Source: Endomychus coccineus
Lineage: Eukaryota; Arthropoda; Insecta; Coleoptera; Endomychidae
Direction: 5' to 3'
Length of the DNA stretch: 64,000 nucleotides
Assembly: GCA_958510875.1 (NCBI GenBank)
Contig: OY294067.1
Location: 151,912,962 to 151,976,961 of the forward strand
This document shows, piece by piece, positions 54,873-64,000 of this stretch (within the stretch, counting starts at the first letter, position 1; the number at the start of each line of letters is the position of its first letter). Below the pieces are notes generated by a model. That model saw only the letters and a program-made list of their open reading frames with translations, did not search any database and was not told the origin of the DNA. The translations under genes were made by a program, and so were the position numbers.

Positions 54873-56291
54873 GACTAGCGCACGAGCTACCTGCGGTATA
54901 CCTAGCTACCGGCGACCTTTTTTATGCGCTCAAAAAATTTACTTTTTTTGCAAATCAATTTTTTTCTTTAATTAATCAAATAATAATAAAAAGATGACTT
55001 CAGACCACTTTGAATTTTTCTTCTAACTTAAGTCAAACTCATATTATATACATTAACATTTCCACTCTGTGTTTTTGCGGGGTTGGGACCGCCCTAGCCC
55101 ACATTAAAAATATTGTTTTTTTTTCAATTCTTTTTTTTATTTTTTATTCTTTTTTCTAATGTTTTTTGTAATATTTTGAGACATCAATTATATAATCAAA
55201 CAAATGTCGTTGACCAGCTCTATATTAATCTTGGTATTCTGCAATTCTTTCTTTCTTTTGAACACTTTTTTTATTCACAACTGGATTCAGCACATCAGCA
55301 CTTCTCATATTTATTTGTGCTTCCACAACAAATTCCTTCAACTCTCCAACGAATTTATATATATTTGAATGCGCGCTGGAAAAGCATATGTTGAAGTGCG
55401 AATGAAATGATTCGCATGCATTTGTTGTTTCGCAATCCCAAACATTGTCTGTTGCCCATATTATCTGTGGTGGATATTTCGCATCGTTGTTGATATAATT
55501 TTTCTTCAAATAAGCGCCAAATCTTTGCAATTGTGGAAAATAACCAACATACGGTTACATGATACGATAAGCCTCTTGTACCTCGTCTGGTCTTAAAAAT
55601 GGTATGCCAAATGTCCATCTGAGCCAAATTCCTGAATTTTCTTGAACCATGCCTGGGTGAGATGGAATAAACAGCCATGGATTATCAACCCAGGCCAACG
55701 GGATCACAATGAGTCTTGAACTGCTTATTCAAAATCCACAACAACCTTGTATGGAAAAAATAGCAAGCGATATTCCCAACATTTATCAATTATTAGTTGA
55801 AATAAAATATCGTATGTTATTTTTTCTTTGTTTGACAACAAACAAAATAACAACGGTATGTAATTGTTGTTTTTCACTCCATGGATGGTGAAAAGTTGCT
55901 TGAAATGTTGGACACAATATTCAAATGTGCCATCCATATAAATCGTTCTCATTTGACATAAAAACTGAAGACTTGGAATAGTTCCAAAAACTATAATTTG
56001 ATTGACAGGATCGTTGATAAGGACCATACTGTCGTTGTCACATCTGTATTTTGTATTATATATATCAACGTATAATATGAGTTTGACTTGAGTCAACACA
56101 GAGTGGAAATGTTAATGTATATAATATGAGTTTGCCTTGAGTTAGAAAAAAAATTCAAAGTGATCTGAAGTCATATTTTTATTATTATTTGATTGAAGAA
56201 AAAAATTGATTTGCAAAAAAAAGTACATTTTTTGAGCCCATAAAAAGGTCGCCGGTAGGTAGGTATACCGCAGGTAGCTCGTGCACTAGTC
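54873..56291 (-). mobile_element. MULE-type DNA transposon with about 200-bp TIRs
   Basis: 54873-55073 and 56096-56291 are inverted copies starting GACTAGcGCACGAGCTACC and ending at cattaacatttccactctgt. The interior carries a MULE transposase in pieces. The exact ends and the 8-11-bp duplication expected of this group were not found. Confidence 0.75.
55225..56099 (-). pseudogene. MULE transposase (broken)
   Basis: The N-proximal piece (56099-55725) reads IIVFGTIPSLQFLCQMRTIY, MDGTFEYCVQHFKQLFTIHG and YIPLLFCLLSNKEKITYDIL: the MULE DDE block with its first Asp in YMDGTF. Later pieces contain LKKNYINNDAKYPPQIIWAT, TTNACESFHSHFNICFSSAH and the FVGELKEFVVEAQINMRSAD tail, the ACESFHxxxN motif near the third acid. 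The middle, with the second Asp, is missing or scrambled. At least three frame changes. The family moves DNA by cut and paste. Confidence 0.75.
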
Positions 56292-56299
56292 GTATACTG

Positions 56300-59200
56300 A
56301 CCCTAGCGGCTTTAAGAGGCTTTGTGGGCTAGTCGTCAAACGCCAAACGCCTAGCTTGACAACGGCTGCCCTAACACCCCAGGATTATGTAACAATAAAA
56401 CCTTATTTTTGATCATAGTAACGCCCTTTAATATCTGACCCTACTATGTACGGGAACTTCTGGCCGAATTGAAAGATGATCTGGAATGGATAGACTAAAG
56501 AACATTTGGATTTGCATGGACTTGAAACGGAAAATCCTATCTCTTGGATCAAGAAAAAATAGCCATTATTGCCTACCAAAAATATGTTGAAAACACTTGA
56601 GAGCGTGCATAAAATATGAACAATTTTTAAATTTGGTCAAATTACAATTATTTACATAATCAACATACAATATTGTAATTATTGTATTTTCCCTATGCAT
56701 CAAATTGTTCAATACATCTCAACAAATTTCATTCGCTACGTGGCACAAAGGTAGGGTAAAAGAATCACCGAAGAAGTGTGAAGCTCGCTAAGTGACCTTG
56801 AGCTAGCACTGACAGATATATATTTTATTTCTCACGTATATAGCAAGCCACATTTCTGGTCATATTTTCCTTGATGTGGCACTAAATTCAAACAGATTTG
56901 TATTAATACTATATATTTCGAATTCTTGCAGTCACAGGTACAAATAATGTACATAACCATCTAAGTAAAAAAATGTAAGTATTATTTTCTTTTCTACTAT
57001 GTAACACACAAGAATTTAAATAATTTATAATCTGTTAATAATTAATTCATATCTAAACATACGGGAGGGAAATTTTTTAGACATGTCTAACTATCTACAG
57101 CAAGAATAGAGAATGAAGGAGAAGAAACTGTAATAATGTTTACATTAAATTCTTTGGGTATCAGCCAAATTTCGTGTTAAACAGGAAGGAATTGTTTCAC
57201 ATGTGTTTATATTTAATCTTACTAAATATATAAATTTAATGCATAATGTTATATCACACTTCAATATTGAGAAAACACATGATCATTTAATATGTTAGAC
57301 CTAAAAGGAAATAATATTGCTATGTTAGTTGGTATTCAGACAATCTAGGACTAGCCCACTCTATTTAAAATACCTATGTGAAACATAATAATTATGCAGT
57401 TACAATGAGGAAACAATTCTTGAAATAGGTCATACTTATCTTTCGAATTTATTTAAAATGTGAAGTTATTGAAAGAATTTCCAGTATAAATGTGTTCATA
57501 TACGAACAATGAAATTCCACATAGAATATGTGAATGTATTCATGTGCTTTTCAGATGCATATTCATAATTATCTGATGTCAACTGTTAAATAAATACAAT
57601 TTCAATCAACCTATAATCGATCGAAAAAATAAATGCCATATCGATAAACTGTGAACATGTTAAACAATATTTGAAATGATATTTCTGTAACAAATTAAGT
57701 ATCTACTGTCACATGTTATTTTAAACCTTGCTATTATGAAATAATTAGGCTATGGATCTATTTATATTTTGATTTATAGAACTAATTTTTATAATTTTCA
57801 TTCTAAAATTGTTTACTCATCAGAATTTGCATTTAGGAAAAACCGATTGAAATTAGAAATGTTTCATTGAATTATATGATGTTGTTCAGTTTCTAGACAA
57901 TGACACTTCTTGAACAATGAAAAATTGTTTACATATTAAAAATTATAGCAGGAGATCATGTCATTGTTCAATGTTTACTTTCCTAATCTTCTCGAAACCC
58001 TGCCTTCTAGAAGCTAACTTATTTTTGGTCATTATTAAGTCATCATGATAAATGAAAGAATGGCATTCATTTACTTACTTATTTGATAGTACACACCAGA
58101 GAATTGATATTTATCAAATTTGTTAATTTTCAAACGACCTTCTTTACATCAACTTGTAAAAATTCTTTGGTTACTTTTAGCAAAGGGAGAAAATTTAAAG
58201 ATATGCAAACTTTTCAACCCCACTAACCCGATGGACAGTAACATATCCTACATTTTCAGATTTAGGAATAATTGATTACATGGCTATCGCAGCATGAATT
58301 CTTTAATTTTTGAAGAACTAAAAATGTTATTTTTATCTATTATATTGTAATAAGTACTTATAGAATTTTTTATATAACCATCATAACCAAATTTTGGTAG
58401 TCGGTAAGTAAATTAACTAATTGAATTGGTCGACACTGTATAGCTGTTTAAAACCGGATTCATTACCTGAAAATATAGACAATTCTGAATCATCAAAATA
58501 TAATAATTAGTAGGCTATAAGTTCGGGATTAGTTAGTTCCGAGTACAATTTGTCAAATGTATACAGTTCCACAATTAGCAAAATGAACAATTTGACGAGT
58601 AAGTATAATATGAATGTTGGTAAATTTTAGTCCAATTCCATTCCACTACATCTTCAAAATTCTTGAAATTGCTACAAAAAGTGGCGTAAAATTTTTACAT
58701 CCTTATTATACTCTCCGTGACAAAGTCATTTCTAAAATCGTTAAAAAAGTCTAGAGCAAAAATGTCTGCACCATAGTATTTTGCATTTAATTTTTAAGCA
58801 ACTGTGATAAAATCCGTCTGTCTGTCTGGATGTATGTCATGAGAAGCTTGTCTACACGATAACTCAAAAACGAAGGGTCCTACCATATTCAAATTTTGAC
58901 AAAAAATAGTTTGTTGTACGACGTTCGACAACACTTGTTTTTCTGGGAAATCGTGCAATAAACAACGTTTTCTGAAGGGTTGTAAAATTTAAAAAAATCA
59001 TCCAAACTCCCAAAGTATAGATTGAATTGATTTAAAAATTGTACAGTAAATTTAAGTCAATTTAAAACTGTTTTCAACCATGAAAGAAATAATTTATTTC
59101 ATTATCTTCACACAAATGTGGAAAGTATCTTGTAGAATGTGAAACAATTAGAAAATCAGTAATCAAATCAAATGATTTGCGAAGAGTAACTTTGCCATGC

Positions 59201-61509
59201 ACACTATTCATCTATTCTCCAAGTGGCAACACACTTCTAGTTTTATATTTGATACTTACACATTTATGTTTTACTTATCCAACAAATCGTACAATAGACC
59301 AATTGTGATTCATTAGTTTAGTTGTTGTATTGAGTTGTAGGTACTTGTATTATCATAAATTAATTTCGACAACCAACGCATCATTAATGAATCCATTATC
59401 TGGTTAGAGAAAATCATTGTAACATTTCCACTTCCCCAAAATATTTTTAACTTAAGATATACATTGAATGCACCAATATTCTATCACGAATGTGAAATGT
59501 ATAAAAGTAAGGAAATTCAAAGACTGTCCTTGAATTGCGCTAATAACAAAAAATCAATAATAGTTGGATTCAGATACTCAGATCCTCCCAATCTTCTTTC
59601 TCTCTTGGCGTTAACGTTATCCTCGTGTTTGAACACAGCTGGTTGTGACAATGGATTGTTCGATAATCGATGGTATTAATATGTGGAGCTGCTTCGAGAC
59701 ATTCTACTTCTAAAATAACAGATTATTAGATATTGAGCTATCCTACAATGCATATCTTATATAGGTATTGAAAACTAAAAGCGCAGTTGTTTTGTTGTTT
59801 ATTTGAGCATCTTGAGAAAACCGGGTGAGGTTATATGAACAATAAATAGAGAAATTATACCTATAATCTGCCTGCCTTATCCAATATTGATTTAAGAAAA
59901 AATTTGAGCTAGTTTGTCATCGTAAACATCAATCTAATAATTGGTCATATATAGGTACTTTATACCGAATTAAATAACACTTTTTCTTATAATACACTTC
60001 TACACAATAACGATCCAAAGTTTTCTGCATTCTATTGGTTCTAAGTACACAAGACGCCTGCTAACACGTAAAAGTAAGCGTCCACTTAAGATGGGCGCAT
60101 AAGGCCGGCCCGGCAGCATTTATTGCAATTGCTTCCATTTAGCAGTAGTGGGATGCGGATTTGTATAGTATCCTGGATACGGATTCGAATGTAATGGGCA
60201 AAAATGACCAAAGTGTATGTAACTGTCTCGACGATGACAAGAAAATGCTGTTGAGTAAAGTAATTTTTTCGGGGCAAACCAAATCCAAAGGGATTGAAAT
60301 ACATTGTGCTGCCCTGTTTGTATTGGAACTTGATTTTGTATCAAGCAAAAAATAATTTTCTAGAAGACACGGGCAAAGAATTGGGTGTGGGTCCATCGGC
60401 AGTAGGTACATTTAGTCAAACATTAAATCATTAAAAGAGGGATCACATGTTTACATGGATATAGATATTTTACAATTCCTTTACATGCATTTTTCCTGGA
60501 AAGGAAACTCCATGGGACCGGAACCATAATGAAATCAATAATACCCGCATCTATTAACCATAGAAAACGTTATGCAAAGATTGGGAAGAGGAGCCTCAGA
60601 ACAAAATGTCAAGTCTGACGGAAACATAATCGTTTATCAGTGATCCGACATAAAATCTGTATTACTGGCTTCCAACAGTGTACAAGAAGGGCTTACAGAT
60701 GAAGGCAAGAGATGATCTAAAAAGGAGAAAACTACATTCAAATACACTAAAAAAGTTCACAACTGCGGATACACTACAACAACTAATAACTTGTGACGTA
60801 CCTTGCACTGTTTGGCGATTTTTACTTACGACGACTTCAACACACCTTCAAGTCGACCAGATCTGAATCCGATTGACTTTTATGTTGGTTTCTCGGGCGC
60901 CAGATTTTTCTCAAGGTTTACTCCTCGTTAAGGGCTTCTGCTAGGGTCCTTACCACAAAGCGTATCACTGTGCTATCTATGGATAGCCTTGTCCCAGGGT
61001 AGTCTCAGTGAAGTAAGTAACCAGGGGGCAGATTGAATAGCATTAGAATTGAAGGCTTTAATTTCAATTAATATTATGTTAGACAAACACGGAATTTCCC
61101 AATAATAAGTTTAGTTATAGCTTGAACATAAATAAATATTTGACTGTCTGTATAATAATAATTTATCCCAACCCGGGGGAAGCACAAGGAAACTCAGAAA
61201 CAATAAATGCAAAGAAAGCGGTCCAAGCTAGCAGGATATTTCCTCATTATAACCTTACAAACTCACTCGGTATTCGAAGTGTTCTCTCCAGATTAATTTG
61301 CAGGACCCTGTCACAGAAAGATACTTGAGCGTAAAACCTTGCCTCTTCCAACTCCTCCAAAGTTGTATCTACCAACCCTTTGGACAAATTATTTTACAGA
61401 AATGAATTGAAATAATTACAAAAATTTGGTGTATTTTAAACGCCTAAAAGTTTGCACAATCCAGAGAAACAAGACTCGCTGATAATTTTCCAAATTCATA
61501 AGATTCTGC
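56300..61509. other. mostly unassigned AT-rich DNA
   Basis: No convincing gene in 5.2 kb. A low-complexity gtctgtctgtctggatgtat start followed by 'cgataactcaaaaacgaagg' near 58800-58880 is a repeat style seen in many insect genomes. Around 60110-60420 several frames are open at once and base composition is higher, but no motif is recognised. Around 60850 'RPDLNPIDFYV' in the plus strand recalls the end of Tc1-like transposases, too short to call. Confidence 0.35.
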
Positions 61510-61737
61510 TTAAATATACCGACGCAGTTCATCTCTATATTGTCGGTAATATGTATTGTGTTTCAAGTAATCTGATCTTATAGGATGACATGTATCAGAA
61601 ATATGATGTCCAACACTAGACTTTTCAAATCGCCTAGTTCTGAAATGGCTCATTTTTGTTCTTTGGATCGAGTTGCCAATGTGTTTATTATTACATATGT
61701 TATATTTCATTAAATCCCGAATTGTTTTCCACGACAA
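61510..61737 (-). pseudogene. possible GIY-YIG remnant of a Penelope-like element
   Basis: Reads YNICNNKHIGNSIQRTKMSH and SSVGHHISDTCHPI. The 'C..CN..YIG.t.r....R...H' and 'SaVgkHi.dt.HpI' spacing fits the endonuclease region of Penelope-like or related elements, but it is short and the sequence is distinct from the elements at 47-51 kb. Confidence 0.3.
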
Positions 61738-61950
61738 CCTTATTTTCCTGAATACCCAACAACCTTCGACTGGTGTTTATATTCGTGAAACCTAAGGATA
61801 GTCCATATGAACGAAAAATACCACATAATTTTTGAGTGTTGGATCGGAAGTTCATCGAGCTAGAAATTAGAGTCGAGGTGGATTCGCGTATAACAATCGC
61901 AGTGTTGCGAAACCCAACAATTGGAATATTAGTTTTACTATAAGTTAAAT

Positions 61951-63480
61951 ATTATATTGAGAGCACAGTTGTTATGAGTAGGTACCAATTTGAACAAGTA
62001 TTGATACCCTGCGTCTAGCAAGGTCCCAGAAGTAAGCTAGTCATATATAAACACGCATTATCGGACCCCACCTATAATTTCGAGCGTTTTTCGAGCTGCT
62101 CAATAGTAATTTCGAGCTATTCCCAAACTTGCAAGGAAAGCCGAGAAATCAAAATTAATCAATTTGACTAGGTAAATGTGCAAAAGTTAGCACAGCAAGA
62201 TCAAAATTACATATCCTAGAATTTCGAGACTAGGCTCAAAATTTCGAGCTTTTTACGAGCTAAAAAAGAGTGATTTGGAGATTGCCCGGAACCACGTGGT
62301 TTTCCAGAAATATGAAAAAACTTATTTCCGGTCTGAAGTTAGCACAGCAAAACTAGAAGAACGTAACTTAGAATTTCGAGACAGGTCTCTAAATTTCGAG
62401 CTTTTTACGAAATCCATATTTTCCCAACTTCCGGTAGATTTTACAATTTTCATCGACCTTTGAAAAACTATGTTATAGCTCGTAAAGAGCTCAAAATTTT
62501 GCCACCAGTCTCTGTTACTCTGTGCTAAATTCAGACCGGAAATGGTTTTTTCCTTATTTTCGGAAAACTACGTGCATCTGAGCAATCTCGAAATTACCAC
62601 GAAGCAGCTCGTAAAAAGCTCGAAATTTAGAAACCAGTCTCGAAATTCTAAGTCGTGTTTTTCTAGTTTTGCTGTGCTAACTTCAGACCGGAAATGAGTT
62701 TCTTTCTTATCTCCGGAAAATCACGTGGTTCCTGGCAATCTCCTAATCACTCTTTTCTAGCTCTAAAAAGCTCGAAATTTTGAGCCCCGCCAAGAAATTC
62801 TAAGTCACGTACTTCTAGTTTTGATGTGCTAACTTCAGACCGGGAATGAGTTTTTTCCTTATTTCCGGAAAACTACGTGGTTCCGGGCAATATCCAAATC
62901 ACTCCTTTTTAGCTCGAAATTTTGAGCCGTCTCGAAATTCTAAGTCACGTACTTCTAGTTTTCATGCGCTATCTTCAGACCGGAAATGGTTTTTTCCTTA
63001 TTCCTGGAATACTGCGTGCTTCTAAGCAATCTCGAAATTACCACGAAGCAGCTCGTAAAAAGCTCGAAATTTAGAGATCTGTTTCGAAATTCTAAGTTAC
63101 GTTCTTCTAGTTTTGCTGTGCTAACTTCAGACCGGAAATGAGTTTCTTTCTTATCTCCGGAAAATCACGTGGTTCCGGGAAATCTTCAAATCACTCTTTT
63201 TTAGCTCGTAATTTTGAGCCTAGGCTCGAAATTCTAGGATGTGTAATTTTGGGCTTGCTGTGCTAACTTTTGCACATTTACGATTTCTCGGCTTTCCTGT
63301 AAGTTTGGGAATAGCTCGAAATTACTGTTGAGCAGCTCGAAAAACGCTCGAAATTATGGGTGGGGTCCGATAATGCGTGGTTATATATGACTAGCTTACT
63401 TCTGGGACCTTGCTAGACGCAGGGTATCAATACTTGTTCAAATTGGTACCTACTCATAAAAACTGTGCTCTCAATATAAT
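61951..63480. mobile_element. 1.53-kb foldback element
   Basis: attatattgagagcac at the left end pairs with gtgctctcaatataat at the right end. Inverted pairing continues through 'taccaatttgaacaagtatt' and 'gtctagcaaggtcccagaag' up to about 300 bases on each side. The middle consists of repeated, degenerate 170-base units with 'agctcgaaat', 'gtgctaacttcagaccgg' and 'ttatttccgg' in both orientations. No coding frame. Flanking duplication not found. Confidence 0.75.
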
Positions 63481-64000
63481 TTATAATAGGCAAGTTACGA
63501 ATTTAGAATACCGAGAAGGGTCAACAGACTATTTCTGAAATTCCATTTCTTAATCTCACCTTGTCGGTTCGACAAGATGTTATTTTATTGTTGCCCAACT
63601 ACCTACTTGAAACATTGGCATTAAGAGAATAAGAGTTGGAATCAAAAATTCATTCGCATTCACACGCTCGCCCTGGATATCAATACTTCAGTCTACCCTT
63701 CTCGATATTCTTACAACTCATTTTTCACCAGTTTATTCTTGTTTGTGTTAGTTTGTTAAATATATATATTTGAAGTTCGTGTTACTTTATGATTTACCAT
63801 TTCTACACCAAAACAAAACGTCAATTATTGAACAGTACCTGAGAAAGCGATATATTGGGTATAATACAAATACGAAGCCTACTGGAAGAACGATATATTC
63901 TCAGGACAGAATATTCTACAAGTTTGGAATGGCTCAAATTTGTAGTCTGACCCGAAGGCTAATTCTGCGAATGCCTTAGGAGGAAGTGTAAAGAACAAAG
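63481..64000. other. no gene recognised
   Basis: A 69-codon frame at the end (63770-63979) shows no motif. Nothing else is visible. Confidence 0.3.

Noticed and set aside
60139..60411. Several open frames on both strands at once
   Set aside because: Simultaneous openness in many frames over 270 bases suggests composition. No motif was recognised in any of them.
60850..60920. RPDLNPIDFYV-like end of a Tc1-type transposase
   Set aside because: Only about 12 residues fit, and no upstream catalytic block could be found in any frame.

Overview
This is an AT-rich piece of nuclear DNA from an arthropod, very probably an insect. The evidence is a mariner element, copia and gypsy elements, jockey/R1-type LINEs, a Penelope-like element, a Polinton/Maverick and an exon with a canonical splice donor. 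I cannot fix the order or species. Little of it is host coding sequence. I see one likely host exon (about 9.7-10.1 kb, minus) and one intronless, frame-broken copy of a PRC1/Ase1-type cytokinesis gene (about 13.8-15.6 kb). Almost everything else is mobile DNA, often nested several layers deep.

Layout. 0.5-0.8 kb: relic of a DDE-type transposase. 1.05-7.5 kb: a copia element (plus strand) with roughly 100-bp LTRs. It is interrupted by a second, minus-strand copia fragment next to a long (AT)n tract, and by a mariner that sits exactly at a TA in its RNase H region. 7.8-12.1 kb: four palindromic or inverted-repeat elements, two of them with clear target duplications. 13.3-15.6 kb: LINE fragment, then the PRC1 pseudogene. 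15.8-17.5 kb: an internally deleted gypsy element (TSD GTGCG) sitting in the LTR of another gypsy. 17.5-17.8 kb: reverse transcriptase of a LINE.

17,798-54,824 is the main system: a Polinton/Maverick with about 1.4-kb terminal inverted repeats and a 6-bp target duplication (GGAAAT), inserted inside the LINE reverse transcriptase, which resumes on the far side. Without later insertions it is about 17-20 kb, the usual Polinton size. Its genes include a double-jelly-roll major capsid protein, a penton-like minor capsid protein, an adenain-like protease, a phospholipase A2/core protein, an FtsK-type packaging ATPase, a DUF8207-like protein, a fibre-like protein, an rve integrase with a C-terminal chromodomain-like region, an unknown 230-residue protein, and protein-primed DNA polymerase B. 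Several are broken, so this copy looks dead.

Two large insertions lie inside it. First, 27,517-44,073 splits the integrase gene. It is a 16.6-kb, nearly palindromic element with two 7.1-7.3-kb arms of near-identical sequence around a 2.1-kb centre. Each arm carries the left end of a related Polinton followed by scrambled integrase and polymerase fragments. It is flanked by TATT, and the host reading frame is in register across it. It looks like an integrated 'double-left-end' or snap-back Polinton genome. Second, 47,325-51,000 splits the polymerase gene. It is a head-to-head pair of 5'-truncated Penelope-like elements (RT plus GIY-YIG), each ending in a hammerhead ribozyme motif, bounded by a 12-bp target duplication.

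54.9-56.3 kb: a MULE-type DNA transposon with about 200-bp inverted repeats. 56.3-61.9 kb: mostly sequence in which I recognise nothing. 61.95-63.48 kb: a 1.5-kb foldback element built of internal repeats. No tRNA, rRNA or CRISPR was recognised. Positions of frameshifts are inferred from reading-frame continuity, and some could be assembly errors.
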